Counted from the first letter of the stretch, positions 16,501 through 25,774 are shown. The stretch: DNA of 64,000 nt from Microbacterium sp. ProA8 (GCF_039905635.1 NZ_CP157000.1:3906001-3970000), one strand, 5' to 3'. Notes: generated by a model not told the origin, from the sequence alone. A program made the numbers and translations.

Positions 16501-17691
16501 TCAGTGCGCGAGCAGCTGTCGTCCGATGATCACGCGCATGATCTCGTTGGTCCCCTCCAGGATCTGATGCACGCGCAGATCCCGCACCACCTTCTCGATG
16601 CCGTAGTCGTGAAGGTAGCCGTAGCCGCCGTGCAGCTGCAGCGCCTGGTTGGCGACGGTGAAGCCGGCGTCGGTCGCGAACCGCTTGGCCATCGCGCACT
16701 GCTGCGACGCGTCGGGCTCCTTCGCGTCGAGCGCCGCGGCGGCGCCCCGCACCAGTGCCCGCGCGGCGTGCAGCTCGGTGGCCATGTCGGCGAGGGTGAA
16801 GACGACCGCCTGCTTCTCGGCCAGCGGTTCGCCGAACGTGAAGCGCTCGTGCACGTAGCGCACGGCGCGATCGAGAGCCCACTGCGCGCCGCCGAGCGAG
16901 CAGGCGGCGATGTTGATGCGGCCGCCGTCGAGGGCCGACATCGCGATCTTGAAGCCCTCTCCCTCGCCGCCGAGGATGTTCGCCGCGGGCACGCGCACCT
17001 CGTCGAGGATCACCTGGCGGGTCGGCTGCGCGTTCCAGCCCATCTTGTGCTCGATCGCGCCGAACGAGAGTCCAGGGGCGTCGGCGGGGACGAGGAACGC
17101 CGTGATGCCACGAGCCCCGGGTTCGCCGGTACGCGCCATGACGATGTAGACGGATGCCTCGCCCGCACCCGAGATGAACTGCTTGACGCCGGTGAGCACA
17201 TACTCGTCGCCACCGTTCTCGCCCCCACCGTTCTCGCCGGGGACCCGGATGGCGCTCGTGGTGATGGCCGCGGCATCCGACCCGGCACCCGGCTCGGTGA
17301 GGCAGTAGCTGCCGAAGCCCGACATCGAGGTGAGGAGCGGCAGCCACTCGGTGCGCTGCGCGTCGCTGCCGTACGTGTCGATCATCCACACGACCATGTT
17401 GTGGATGGAGATGTAGGCAGCGATCGCGGGGTCGCCCTTCGCCAGCTCCTCGAAGATGGCGGCGGCGTCGGAGCGCGACAGGCCGGACCCGCCGAGATCC
17501 TCGCGGACGTAGATGCCGCCGAGGCCGAGTTCGCCGGCGCTGCGCAGCGTGTCGCGGGGGAAGAAGGACTTCGCGTCCCACTCCAGTGCGTTCGGCGCGA
17601 GCTCGTTCTGCGCGAAGTCGCGGACGGCATCGAGGATCGCGTCGCGCTCCTCGGTCGTGAGGCTCGAGGTGAGGGGGGTGATCGTGGACAC
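16501..17691 (-). CDS. Acyl-CoA dehydrogenase (isobutyryl-CoA type)
   Basis: The protein has 396 residues. The ACAD fold is marked by CLTEPGAGSDAAA, KQFISGAGEASVYIVMARTG, the MGWNAQPTRQV block, GGYGYLHDYGIEKVVRDLRVHQILEGTNEIMRVII. The last motif includes the catalytic-base region of short- and branched-chain enzymes. With mmsB and a hydratase directly downstream, it most resembles isobutyryl-CoA dehydrogenase. Electrons would go to ETF. A small insert, GENGGGENGG (residues ~150-160), comes from a short tandem repeat. The GTG start follows GAAGGAG. Confidence 0.9.
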   Translation of the reverse strand: MSTITPLTSSLTTEERDAILDAVRDFAQNELAPNALEWDAKSFFPRDTLRSAGELGLGGIYVREDLGGSGLSRSDAAAIFEELAKGDPAIAAYISIHNMVVWMIDTYGSDAQRTEWLPLLTSMSGFGSYCLTEPGAGSDAAAITTSAIRVPGENGGGENGGDEYVLTGVKQFISGAGEASVYIVMARTGEPGARGITAFLVPADAPGLSFGAIEHKMGWNAQPTRQVILDEVRVPAANILGGEGEGFKIAMSALDGGRINIAACSLGGAQWALDRAVRYVHERFTFGEPLAEKQAVVFTLADMATELHAARALVRGAAAALDAKEPDASQQCAMAKRFATDAGFTVANQALQLHGGYGYLHDYGIEKVVRDLRVHQILEGTNEIMRVIIGRQLLAH

Positions 17692-17852
17692 CGTTGCTCC
17701 TTCAGGGATGCAGCACGCCCTCGTGGGGCATCCTGATCAACGCGATCGTGCCGACGTTGGCACATCGGCGATTTTACATGGACTTCCAACTATCTGGTAG
17801 GTAAACCATCGAATCGCGCGGAGGCCATACGTCCGCGCACCCGCAGACGCGC
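17692..17852 (-). promoter_or_regulatory. AT-rich promoter region of the valine-type operon
   Basis: Within this GC-rich genome the stretch 17770-17815 is AT-rich. On the minus strand it reads TTACCTACCAGATAGTTGGA, then CATGTAAAAT as a possible -10. CTACCAGATAG is an imperfect dyad of the kind bound by TetR-family repressors of acyl-CoA operons. No regulator gene is adjacent. The rest of the region holds nothing recognisable. Confidence 0.4.
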
Positions 17853-17886
17853 CGAAAGGGCGGCTCCCCCAGTAGCCGCCCTTTCG
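17853..17886 (-). terminator. Perfect 13-bp hairpin after the YCII gene
   Basis: CGAAAGGGCGGCT (17853-17865) pairs exactly with AGCCGCCCTTTCG (17874-17886) around an 8-nt loop, just past the stop at 17905. It should end the YCII transcript before the acyl-CoA dehydrogenase promoter. Confidence 0.75.
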
Positions 17887-17904
17887 AATCCCGGATGCCG
17901 CGGC

Positions 17905-18279
17905 TCAGACGTCCGCGTGCGCGCGGGAGTCTTCTGCCGCCGCGTCGGCGTCTGGCCACACCATGAACGGCCGCAGCTCGAGCTGGCCGTTGCGGGCCAT
18001 CGGATGCCGCGACGCGATCTCGATGGCCTCGTCGAGGCTGTCGACCTCGAGGATGTCGAAGCCGCAGATGACCTCGGCGGTCTCGACGTACGGGCCGCGC
18101 GCCGTGAGCACCTTGCCCCCGCGCACCTTCACCACGGTGGACTCCGTCTGCGGGGCCAGCACCTCGCCGATGACGCGCTTGCCGCTGGCGTCGAGGGGAT
18201 CGACCCACAGGTCGACGTCGGACTCGTCGGATTCGGCGTCGGGCTCGAGCGAGGTGACGACGAACATCATGTACTTCAT
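17905..18279 (-). CDS. YCII/DGPF-domain protein
   Basis: The protein has 124 residues. It opens MKYMMFVVTSLEPDAES and carries the DGPF-type core: GGKVLTARGPYVETAEVICGFDILEVDSLDEAIEIASRHPMA. This is a ferredoxin-like fold in which a His and nearby acidic residues are conserved. Family members are often encoded beside ECF sigma factors, but none is visible here. The biochemical role is unknown. The ATG at 18279 follows GGAAGGATC, so the longer Arg-rich frame upstream is rejected. Confidence 0.85.
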   Translation of the reverse strand: MKYMMFVVTSLEPDAESDESDVDLWVDPLDASGKRVIGEVLAPQTESTVVKVRGGKVLTARGPYVETAEVICGFDILEVDSLDEAIEIASRHPMARNGQLELRPFMVWPDADAAAEDSRAHADV

Positions 18280-18467
18280 GGTGTGATCCTTCCGTTGCGG
18301 GCGGGCCGGCGCCAGCCTCACTCGGGTCGTCGCACGGGGGCGGGCGATGTCGACACTTCTTCCGAGAATCTTTTTGCGACATCCTGCGGGTGATCGCGGC
18401 ACGAGCGTCATCCTCGCGGCGGACCAGGATGCGACTCGCGAGGGACGCCTCGCGGCCGTCGCCTCCG

Positions 18468-18473
18468 TAGCGT
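18468..18473 (+). promoter_or_regulatory. -10 box of leaderless promoter
   Basis: TAGCGT lies 6 nt before the ATG at 18480. This is the main evidence that the 58-codon frame is a real gene. Confidence 0.55.
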
Positions 18474-18479
18474 CGAAGC

Positions 18480-18656
18480 ATGGCCAGCACCACGTCGATC
18501 CCCGTCGCCCGTCACCGCGAGCTCTCCCCTGCGGTGGCGCTGCTGCTCACGATCGGCGGCAACATCCTCGTCATCGCGATCGCCGCCGTCGCGGCGGCCG
18601 GCGTCGCCGTCGCAGCCGTCGCCGTCTTCGGCCCCGCCGTCCTCGACGCCCTCTGA
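18480..18656 (+). CDS. Small hydrophobic membrane protein (58 aa)
   Basis: The product begins MASTTSIPVARHRELSPAVA. It then runs as an almost continuous hydrophobic stretch (LLLTIGGNILVIAIAAVAAA, then GVAVAAVAVFGPAVLDAL), enough for one long or two short membrane helices. No family is recognised. Support comes from a TAGCGT -10 box at the leaderless spacing, GC-rich third positions, and an organisation like the small membrane gene at 2624. It lies between a divergent YCII gene and a VOC gene. Confidence 0.6.
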   Translation: MASTTSIPVARHRELSPAVALLLTIGGNILVIAIAAVAAAGVAVAAVAVFGPAVLDAL

Positions 18657-18712
18657 CCACGCGCTCCGATCACCCGCATTCTGGCCACTGTCGGGGAAGG
18701 GCCGCGCCGCGC

Positions 18713-18718
18713 TAGCCT
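18713..18718 (+). promoter_or_regulatory. -10 box of leaderless promoter
   Basis: TAGCCT lies 6 nt before the GTG at 18725. Confidence 0.65.
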
Positions 18719-18724
18719 GCGCGT

Positions 18725-19093
18725 GTGAACGAGCGCGCCGTCCCGATCCTCCTCAGCCGCGACCTCCGCGAGACGCTTGCGTTCTTCGAGACGCTGGGTT
18801 TCGAGAATCGCGGGGCACCTCCCGAGGAGTGGCGGTACCTCATCATCGGTCGCGGTACCGCCGAGCTGCACTTCGTCGAGGATCCGTCGGTCGATCCGCT
18901 CCGCACCTCGTCGATGTGCTACCTCTATGTGGACGATGCGCAGCAGCTGTTCGACGAGTGGCAGGACGCGGTCGAGCCCGACCCGGCGACCGGCAGCCGC
19001 ATCGAGGCGCCGATGAGCACCGAGTACGGCATGCGCGAGTTCGCCGTCGTCGACCGGAGCGGCAATCTCGTCCGCATCGGAAGCCCGCTCTGA
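18725..19093 (+). CDS. Bleomycin-resistance-type VOC protein
   Basis: This 122-residue member of the vicinal oxygen chelate superfamily has the paired beta-alpha-beta-beta-beta modules: VPILLSRDLRETLAFFETLGFENR, ...LHFVEDPSVDP, YLYVDDAQQLFDEW and GMREFAVVDRSGNLVRIG. The end segment is typical of bleomycin-binding proteins, which sequester the drug as dimers. Metal-dependent enzymes share the fold, and the metal ligands are not all evident here. It starts with GTG from a predicted leaderless promoter. Confidence 0.82.
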   Translation: MNERAVPILLSRDLRETLAFFETLGFENRGAPPEEWRYLIIGRGTAELHFVEDPSVDPLRTSSMCYLYVDDAQQLFDEWQDAVEPDPATGSRIEAPMSTEYGMREFAVVDRSGNLVRIGSPL

Positions 19094-19096
19094 CGC

Positions 19097-19102
19097 TAGG
19101 CT
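19097..19102 (+). promoter_or_regulatory. -10 box of leaderless promoter
   Basis: TAGGCT lies 6 nt before the ATG at 19109. Confidence 0.65.
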
Positions 19103-19108
19103 CGCGCC

Positions 19109-19456
19109 ATGACGGACGTCGCGACGAAGCCCCGGCCCGGCACGAGCCTGCGAGGCTTCTCGGCCCCCATCCTGCTGGTCGGCGCCCTGATCGTCGTACC
19201 GGTGACGCTCGGGCTGCTCACCACCAGCTGGTCGGCACCCGACCCCGAGGCGTACGTGCGCATGGCGTTCGCGAGCGTGGCGGGCGGGACGCTCGCGATC
19301 GCCACGGTGCTGGGGTTGCTCGTCGACCGCATCATCCGCCGCGCGACGGTCTCGACGATCGCGATCTTCGCCGTGATCGCCCTGATGGTCGTGCCCTACG
19401 AACTCGGTGTGCTGTCGCGCGCCGCCGACACACTCCTCTTCAACCTGAGCCTGTGA
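19109..19456 (+). CDS. Three-helix membrane protein, unknown
   Basis: The protein has 115 residues with three clear membrane segments: residues ~20-41 (ILLVGALIVVPVTLGLL), ~54-73 (FASVAGGTLAIATVLGLL) and ~80-102 (VSTIAIFAVIALMVVPYELG). A basic loop, DRIIRRA, lies between helices 2 and 3. No family is recognised. It is translationally coupled to the lipoprotein gene that follows (the GTG overlaps this stop), so the pair probably works together at the membrane. Confidence 0.72.
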   Translation: MTDVATKPRPGTSLRGFSAPILLVGALIVVPVTLGLLTTSWSAPDPEAYVRMAFASVAGGTLAIATVLGLLVDRIIRRATVSTIAIFAVIALMVVPYELGVLSRAADTLLFNLSL

Positions 19457-19899
19457 CGCCGAGGCGCTCCATCGTGGCCGCCGGGCTCATCGCGTCGCTG
19501 GCGCTCGCCGTGCTCGCGGTCACCGGCTGCGCAGACGGCGGCCCTGGCGGCGACGGATCCGAGGCCGACAGCACCATCCAGGGCATCCCCGACGGCTGGG
19601 ACGGCCCCGCCCCCGATCCCCTCACCGGCCAGCCGTCCGCCGGCTGGATCGACGACGACGAGTTCGCGGTCATCACGATGGGCAGCGGCAGCTGCCCGCC
19701 CGTCCCTTCCGAACCCGAGGTGGTGAACCCCGGCGCGGTGCGCATCGAGTTCGGTCCATCGCCCCACGAGGTCTGCACGGCGGACATGTCGCCGACCACG
19801 CACGTCTTCGCGCTCTCCGACGAGCTGACCGAACGGCCGATCACCGTGACCGTCACCTACACCGACTATGACGAGGTGTACGAGCTCGCGCTTCCGTAG
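19453..19899 (+). CDS. Secreted lipoprotein of unknown function
   Basis: The protein has 148 residues. The signal sequence MTPRRSIVAAGLIASLALAV ends in the lipobox AVTGC, so the mature protein is anchored by a lipidated Cys to the outer face of the membrane. The mature part is acidic. It contains WDGPAPDPLTGQPSAGWIDDDEFAVITMGSGSCPPVP and a paired Cys (SCPP and EVCTADM) that could form a disulfide. The GTG start overlaps the preceding stop codon (GTGA). Much longer in-frame extensions upstream are shadows of the preceding genes. Confidence 0.75.
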   Translation: MTPRRSIVAAGLIASLALAVLAVTGCADGGPGGDGSEADSTIQGIPDGWDGPAPDPLTGQPSAGWIDDDEFAVITMGSGSCPPVPSEPEVVNPGAVRIEFGPSPHEVCTADMSPTTHVFALSDELTERPITVTVTYTDYDEVYELALP

Positions 19900-19945
19900 C
19901 CGGCAGTCCGGTGCCCGCCCGTCGCGACGGGCGGGCACCGGATGG

Positions 19946-22900
19946 TCAGCGCCGCTGGGTCTCGACCAGCACCACGGCGGTGCGGGCAGGCACCGTGATC
20001 GTCCCTGTGGCGGCATCCCACGTCGTGGTCTTGACGACGGGGTCGGAGCCGTCCGCGAGCGCGGGTGCCAGTGAGAACTTGCGACCCTCGAGCGCTTCGA
20101 CCGTCTGCGTCGTCGGCTCGGTCCCGGCGTTGAACACCACGAGGGCGCCCTTCAGCTTCGGGTCGACGTCCTCGCCGACCACGTCGTCGATGAGCATCAC
20201 GATGACGCCGGGAGCGGCATCCGTTCCGCTGTTCGGGAACGAGACCTTCTGCCCGATGAGCTCGGCAGACCCGAGACGCAACAGGCCCACCTCGTCGCGC
20301 ACCCGCAGCAGGTCGAGAGCGGATGCCTCGGCCGTGGCGATGTCGAACGCACCGGGCTTGTTCGCGGGGTCGGCGAGCAGCGGCCGGAGGTCGTCCCAGT
20401 GGTCGCCGTTGTCGGCCTCGCGCGGCAGCCCGGAGCCGAAGGTCGACTCCTGTCCGGTCCAGTCGATCCGGTTGAACCAGTCGCCGGAGTTGTAGCTGTT
20501 GCGGTCGAGAGACTTGGAGCGCAGCAGCTCGGTGCCGGCGTGCCAGAACGACGGGGTCTGGGCGTAGGTCGTCGTCGCGAGCGACAGCGTGTTCATGCGC
20601 ACGCGGTCGGCCATCGGCGTATCGGCCGGCAGCTTGAGGACGCCGAGGTCGTACAGCGTCTCGTTGTCGTGCGCGTCGACGTACGTGATGACCTCGTCGG
20701 GCTGGTCCGCGTACCCGGCGGGTGAGCCGTTGTAGTCCAGCTCGTCGCCCGCCCTGAGCGTGCCGTCCGACGACGTGAACGAGAAGTCGCGCAGGTTGCC
20801 CGCGAGCCCGAGCTTGACGAGGTCGGTCTTGTGGGCGAGATCGGCGAACGGATCACCGGGCGCCGACTGGTCGCTGCCGTTGGGGTCGGTCGCGAGGCCG
20901 GTTCCGAAGCCCTGGTAGAACTTCGAGCCGGCGTCGACCGGGCTGCCGCCGTGGACCGCGTCGCGGAGACGGTCGGTGAAGGTGCCGATGCCCGTGCCGC
21001 CGAGCTGCCCCTGTGTGGCCTGCTCGAACAGGGCGTTGTTCGCAACCTCGCCGAAGTTCCAGCCCTCGCCGTAGAGGTAGATCGCCTTCCCGTCGACGCC
21101 GTCCTTCTTGAGGGTGAGCTCGTCGAGGGCGTCGCGGATCGCCAGCATGTTGTCCTTCGAGTGGTGGCCCATGAGGTCGAAGCGAAAGCCGTCGACCTTG
21201 TACTCGCGGGCCCACAGCACGACGGAGTCGACCATCAGCTTCTCGGCCACCTCGTGCTCGGTCGCCACGTTCTGGCAGCAGGTCGAGGTCTCGACGCCGC
21301 CGGCGATGTTCAGGCGCTGGTAGTAGCCGGGCACGACCTGGTCGAGCACCGAGGTGTCGGCCTGTCCCGACGACGACGTGTGGTTGAACACCTCGTCGAG
21401 CACGACCTGCAGTCCCATGCCGTGCAGCGCGCCGACCATCGAGCGGAACTCCGCGACGCGCGCGCCGCCCTCCGGGTCGACCGCGTACGAGCCCTCGGGA
21501 ACCGAGAAGTGGTACGGGTCGTAGCCCCAGTTGAAGCCGTCGGCGTCGACGATCGGCTCGATGCACGCCTGCTGCTCGGTGCTGTCGGCCGGCATCGAAG
21601 CCAGGTCGCAGTCGGGCACCGCCTGCTGGGTGCGGTCCTCCTGGATCGTGGCGATGTCGAAGGTCGGCAGCAGGTGCACGGTGTTGATGCCGGCGTCCGC
21701 GAGCTGTCGCAGCTGCGCCGTCCCCGCGCTGTCACCCGCGAACGCCCGGTACGTGCCGCGCTCGTCCTCGGGCACCGTCTCGTCCGAGATCGAGAAGTCG
21801 CGCACGTGCAGCTCGTAGATCGCGCGGTCGACCGGGCGGTCGATGACGGGCGCCTTCGTCTTCTCCCATCCCTTCGGGCGCCAGTCCTTGTCGTCGAGGT
21901 CGATCGCGACCGACCGCTCGGAGTTGGTCGTCAGCGCGACGGAGTACGGGTCGGTGACCTGGTTGGTCTCGATCGCTCCCGTGGTGGGTGCGTAGACCAC
22001 GACCTCCCACAGGTACTCGTCGCCCTTCAGCGCCTTCCCGCCCTTGACGGTCCAGATTCCGGATGCCGCGTCCCACGTCGCCTCGTGGCGCACGGGCTCC
22101 TCGTCGGCGGTCCCTGAGCCTGTCGAAGGGTCCCAGGTGAGCAGCGTCGCGCTCTGGGCGGTCGGCGCCCACAGGCGGAACGTCGGCTTGTCCTTCGCGA
22201 AGGTGACGCCGAGGTCGGCGTCGGCGACGGCATCCGCGTAGAGGTCGTCGAGCACACCCGGGATCTGCACCCCGGTGAAGGCGCGCACGGTGCCGTCGGC
22301 GTCGCGCTGCGACACCAGCAGCTGGCCGCGCAGGAGGGCAGCGGCATCCGTTCCGTCCGGCACGCGCAGGGCGACGTAGCTCGTGAGGGCCGGGAACCGC
22401 TCCTGCTGCGCCTCAGTGAGATCACCGTCGACGCGGGTGAGGTCGATCGTGTCGCCGCCGGTCACCTCGCCGTCTTCGAGAGCGAGGGATGCCGCCGCCG
22501 ACGCGTGCAGCTGCCACGACGCCTCGGCCGGATCGGCGCCGAGATCCGCCGGCCACGCGAGCGTCTCTTCGTCGATCCAGTGCGCGCGCTCCTCGCCGAG
22601 GCCCGGAAGGCCGTCGCCGATCTGCAGCACGTGGGTGGCGACCGTGTAGCGGAAGAGCACCGGCACGCCGTCCTCGGCGGTGAACGAATAGTTCGAGCCG
22701 CCCGGAGCGCCGCCGACGCCGTAGTTCTCGCTCCAGCTCATGCCATGCGCGACCTTGCCCTCGTACGCACCGGCGGGCAGGTCGAGGGTCAGCTCGTAGA
22801 CGCCGTCCTTGTCGCCGTCGGCCATGAGGCTCGCGAGGCAGTCCGGTGCCCAGTCGCCCGCGCAGCCGCTCTCGCTCTGGTGCGAGCCCGGAACCGTCAC

Positions 22901-25678
22901 GATGGGGCCTTCGGCGGTCGACTGCACGATGTTCGTGCGCGGGTCGAAGTAGAACGAGATCGGGCCGCCCGCGTGTGTGATGGCGATGTTCGGTCCGCCC
23001 GGCACGCCGTTGGCGCCGTAGTTGATCGTCCACGACCCGTCGATCGCGGCCTTGTACTCGTAGTCGCCCGGCTCCAGGTCGAACGCGCCGGCCCAGATGC
23101 CGTCGGCGCGCAGCGTGAGCTTCGCGGCCTCGCAGCCCGGAGCCCAGTCGCCGGCGCAGCCCATCTCGGAGTTGAGGCTGCCGGGCACCGTCACCATCGA
23201 GATCGGCGACTCCGGCTCCTCCGGCACGTCGAGCGTCACAGCGTTGCCCACAGAGGCGTAGGTCGACGCGGCGGCGTGGGCGCCGGCGGCATCCGTCGTC
23301 ACGGCGCGGTATTCCACCAGCGTGCCGCCGGGGAGGTCGCCCAGGGTGTGGAAGACGCGGGGGTCGGTGTCTTCTGCCGTGCCGAGCTTGTGCCACTCGT
23401 CCGAGCCGACGACCCGCCACGCGAAGCTCGTCTCGGTCCAGGTCGAGTCGTCGACATCGGCCGAGACCGGCGCCGAGCCGGTCACCGCAGCGCCTGCGCC
23501 GGGCACCGACACGGTGACGGCGAGCGGCGCGTCGGGCGCGGTCACCGGCCGGTCGGCGCGGTAGACGACGGCTGACAGAGCCGGGACGGTGACGGATGCC
23601 GCGGCCGCGGCATCCGTCGAGATCCCGTTGGTCGTGCCGTACACCGGCGCGAACGACGCGCCGTCGGTGAGCGTCGTGAGGCTCACGGTCTTGTCGGAGG
23701 CGGTGTTGTTGAGGGCGACCAGGTACTCCACCTTCTCGACGCGGTCCACCCGCGAGAAGGCGTAGACGCCGGCGCCGCTGTCGGCGTAGCGCTCGATCTG
23801 CGCACCGGTGACGAGCGCCGGGTGCGCTTCGCGCAGCGCGGCGAGGTCGGCGATCCGCTCGTAGATCGGCGCGGAAGTGTCGTAGCGGTCGACGGAGCCG
23901 GCGGTGGCACCCGTGATGAGGTTCTGGTTCTGGTACGCGGCGACCTGCGTCGCGAACATCGTCTGGCGGGCGTCCTTGTCGCCGCCGGTACCGGCGAAGC
24001 CCTGCTCGTCGCCGTAGTAGACGACGGGCTGGCCGCGGCCGAGGAACATCAGGTCGTGCGCGAGCAGATCGCGCTCGTAGGCGTTCGGCGTCGACTGCAG
24101 CATGTAGCCGACGCGACCCATGTCGTGGTTGCCGAGGAACGTCGGCAGCGCCGTCGCCGATGAGTCGGGCGTCGTGTACCAGTCGTCGCCGGCGTAGAGG
24201 CTCTGCAGCCCCTTCGCGCTGTTGCCCGACGCGAAGCTCACGGCCGATGACTGGAAGGTGAAGTCGAGCACGCTCGACATGTCGCTGTCGCGGACGTACG
24301 GCGAGAGCTTGACCGGGTCGGCGTCGTAGACCTCGCCGAACATGAAGAAGTCGTCCTTGCCCTTGACGTCGCGGGCGTAGTCGAGCACCTCGGTGGTCCA
24401 CTGCTCCCAGAACTCGAAGTTCACGTGCTTGGCGGTGTCGATGCGGAAGCCGTCGATGCCGAGGTCGATCCAGTCCTGGTACACGTCGACGAACCCGTTC
24501 ACGACGGTCGGATGCTCCGTCATGAGGTCGTCGAGACCGTCGAAGTCGCCGTACGTCACGGACTCGCCCGTCCAGGTCGAGTTGCCGCGGTTGTGGTACA
24601 GCGTGGGGTCGTTGAGCCAGGCCGGGGTCTTCGCGTCCTCGCCGCCCGGGGCGAACTTCGGCGTGTACGGGAACGAGGTCGCGGGGTCGAGGGCCGGGAA
24701 CGAGCCGGTGCCGGCGTGGGTGGCGGGGTCGAACACCGTGCCGGCGGCATCCGTGTAGGGGCTCGTCGTCTTGTCGATGTAGGAGTACTGGCCCTCGGCG
24801 TAGTCGATCACGTCGGCCGTGTGGTTCGTGATGATGTCGAAGTAGACCTTGATGCCCTTGGCATGCGCCTCTTCGATGAGCGCCTGGAGCTCGGCGTTGG
24901 TGCCGAGGTGCGGGTCGATCTGCGTGAAGTCGGTGATCCAGTAGCCGTGGTAGCCGGCGCTCGCGTTCGCGCCCTCGCCCTGCACGGGCTTGTTCTTGAA
25001 GCTCGGCGTCAGCCAGATCGCCGTCGTGCCCAGGCCCTCGATGTAGTCGAGTTTCTGGCGGAGGCCGGCGATGTCGCCGCCCGTGTAGAAGCCCTTGTCA
25101 GTCGGGTCGTACCCGGTCGCGAGGCGGTCGCCCGTGAGCCCGCCCTCGTTGTTCGACGCGTCGCCGTCGGCGAAGCGGTCGGTCATGACGAAGTAGAACT
25201 GCTCCTGGCTGCCCGGCTGTCGCACCGGAGCGGCGACGAGGGCGTCGTCGTCGGCGGTGTACCCGGCGCGGAGGCTCTTCACCTCGACACCGACGCGGTG
25301 GGTGGTGTCGTCGAACACGAAGCGCAGCGTCGCGGGACCGGCCACGGTCAGCGGGATGTTGTCGTTGCCGCCGTTCAGCCCGTACGCCTCGTCCCACGCG
25401 TCGTTCACGGCGACCTTGTACTCGTACGACCCGGCGGGCACCTGGAACTCGGCGGCGTAGATGTTCGCCGTCTCAGTCGGTGCGAGTTCGGTCGCCGCGC
25501 AGGCGGGCTGCCAGTCGTCGGGGCAGCCCAGCTCGGACTGCAGGTTGCCGACCAGCGCGAAGGTGCGCTCGGCGGCCGCAGCGGGGGCGATCGCGACCGC
25601 TCCCCCCGTCACGACGAGCGCTGCTGCGGTGAGGCATGCAGCGAGGATGCGGGCACGGGCTGAGGTCGACTTCGACAC
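19946..25678 (-). CDS. Secreted bifunctional alpha-amylase/type I pullulanase
   Basis: The protein has 1910 residues. A Sec signal peptide ends near AAAAER. An X25-type starch-associated module follows (~38-130), then a first GH13 domain with nucleophile Asp414 (GFRID), acid/base Glu449 (FGEV) and Asp519 (GNHD). Two more X25-like modules come next (each opening VPGS..SE.GCAGDWAP), then a pullulanase with FNWGYDP, Asp1501 (GFRFD), Glu1538 (GEGW) and Asp1671 (DAHDN). It should cut alpha-1,4 and alpha-1,6 bonds of starch and glycogen outside the cell. No sorting signal is seen at the C-terminus. The GTG at 25678 follows AGGAG. Confidence 0.93.
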   Translation of the reverse strand: MSKSTSARARILAACLTAAALVVTGGAVAIAPAAAAERTFALVGNLQSELGCPDDWQPACAATELAPTETANIYAAEFQVPAGSYEYKVAVNDAWDEAYGLNGGNDNIPLTVAGPATLRFVFDDTTHRVGVEVKSLRAGYTADDDALVAAPVRQPGSQEQFYFVMTDRFADGDASNNEGGLTGDRLATGYDPTDKGFYTGGDIAGLRQKLDYIEGLGTTAIWLTPSFKNKPVQGEGANASAGYHGYWITDFTQIDPHLGTNAELQALIEEAHAKGIKVYFDIITNHTADVIDYAEGQYSYIDKTTSPYTDAAGTVFDPATHAGTGSFPALDPATSFPYTPKFAPGGEDAKTPAWLNDPTLYHNRGNSTWTGESVTYGDFDGLDDLMTEHPTVVNGFVDVYQDWIDLGIDGFRIDTAKHVNFEFWEQWTTEVLDYARDVKGKDDFFMFGEVYDADPVKLSPYVRDSDMSSVLDFTFQSSAVSFASGNSAKGLQSLYAGDDWYTTPDSSATALPTFLGNHDMGRVGYMLQSTPNAYERDLLAHDLMFLGRGQPVVYYGDEQGFAGTGGDKDARQTMFATQVAAYQNQNLITGATAGSVDRYDTSAPIYERIADLAALREAHPALVTGAQIERYADSGAGVYAFSRVDRVEKVEYLVALNNTASDKTVSLTTLTDGASFAPVYGTTNGISTDAAAAASVTVPALSAVVYRADRPVTAPDAPLAVTVSVPGAGAAVTGSAPVSADVDDSTWTETSFAWRVVGSDEWHKLGTAEDTDPRVFHTLGDLPGGTLVEYRAVTTDAAGAHAAASTYASVGNAVTLDVPEEPESPISMVTVPGSLNSEMGCAGDWAPGCEAAKLTLRADGIWAGAFDLEPGDYEYKAAIDGSWTINYGANGVPGGPNIAITHAGGPISFYFDPRTNIVQSTAEGPIVTVPGSHQSESGCAGDWAPDCLASLMADGDKDGVYELTLDLPAGAYEGKVAHGMSWSENYGVGGAPGGSNYSFTAEDGVPVLFRYTVATHVLQIGDGLPGLGEERAHWIDEETLAWPADLGADPAEASWQLHASAAASLALEDGEVTGGDTIDLTRVDGDLTEAQQERFPALTSYVALRVPDGTDAAALLRGQLLVSQRDADGTVRAFTGVQIPGVLDDLYADAVADADLGVTFAKDKPTFRLWAPTAQSATLLTWDPSTGSGTADEEPVRHEATWDAASGIWTVKGGKALKGDEYLWEVVVYAPTTGAIETNQVTDPYSVALTTNSERSVAIDLDDKDWRPKGWEKTKAPVIDRPVDRAIYELHVRDFSISDETVPEDERGTYRAFAGDSAGTAQLRQLADAGINTVHLLPTFDIATIQEDRTQQAVPDCDLASMPADSTEQQACIEPIVDADGFNWGYDPYHFSVPEGSYAVDPEGGARVAEFRSMVGALHGMGLQVVLDEVFNHTSSSGQADTSVLDQVVPGYYQRLNIAGGVETSTCCQNVATEHEVAEKLMVDSVVLWAREYKVDGFRFDLMGHHSKDNMLAIRDALDELTLKKDGVDGKAIYLYGEGWNFGEVANNALFEQATQGQLGGTGIGTFTDRLRDAVHGGSPVDAGSKFYQGFGTGLATDPNGSDQSAPGDPFADLAHKTDLVKLGLAGNLRDFSFTSSDGTLRAGDELDYNGSPAGYADQPDEVITYVDAHDNETLYDLGVLKLPADTPMADRVRMNTLSLATTTYAQTPSFWHAGTELLRSKSLDRNSYNSGDWFNRIDWTGQESTFGSGLPREADNGDHWDDLRPLLADPANKPGAFDIATAEASALDLLRVRDEVGLLRLGSAELIGQKVSFPNSGTDAAPGVIVMLIDDVVGEDVDPKLKGALVVFNAGTEPTTQTVEALEGRKFSLAPALADGSDPVVKTTTWDAATGTITVPARTAVVLVETQRR
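22109..22133. repeat. Translated GGTCCCTGAGC...GTCGAAGGG repeat in the pullulanase
   Basis: One copy of the second dispersed repeat family lies inside the coding sequence and is read as DPSTGSGTA between LLTW and DEEPVRH. Confidence 0.75.
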
Positions 25679-25735
25679 AGGAGCTCCTGGATGAGGCGGC
25701 ACGGCGACGTGCCTGGATGGCGCAATGTGCGGCCG

Positions 25736-25774
25736 ACACTAGCACCGGGCTTGCGAGAACTGCAAGCGCTTACA
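25736..25774 (-). promoter_or_regulatory. Amylopullulanase promoter with overlapping LacI-type operator
   Basis: On the minus strand, -35 TTGCAG (25760-25765) and -10 TAGTGT (25736-25741) are separated by 18 bp. The operator TGCAAGCGCTTACA (25761-25774) matches the LacI-family consensus TGNAANCGNTTNCA exactly and covers the -35. A repressor that responds to malto-oligosaccharide is the likely ligand-binding partner. Confidence 0.65.

Noticed and set aside
15560..17581. 673-residue frame containing 3-hydroxyisobutyrate dehydrogenase
   Set aside because: The part before [12 protein letters not shown] is an Arg-rich shadow of the acyl-CoA dehydrogenase. A Shine-Dalgarno marks the start at 16459.
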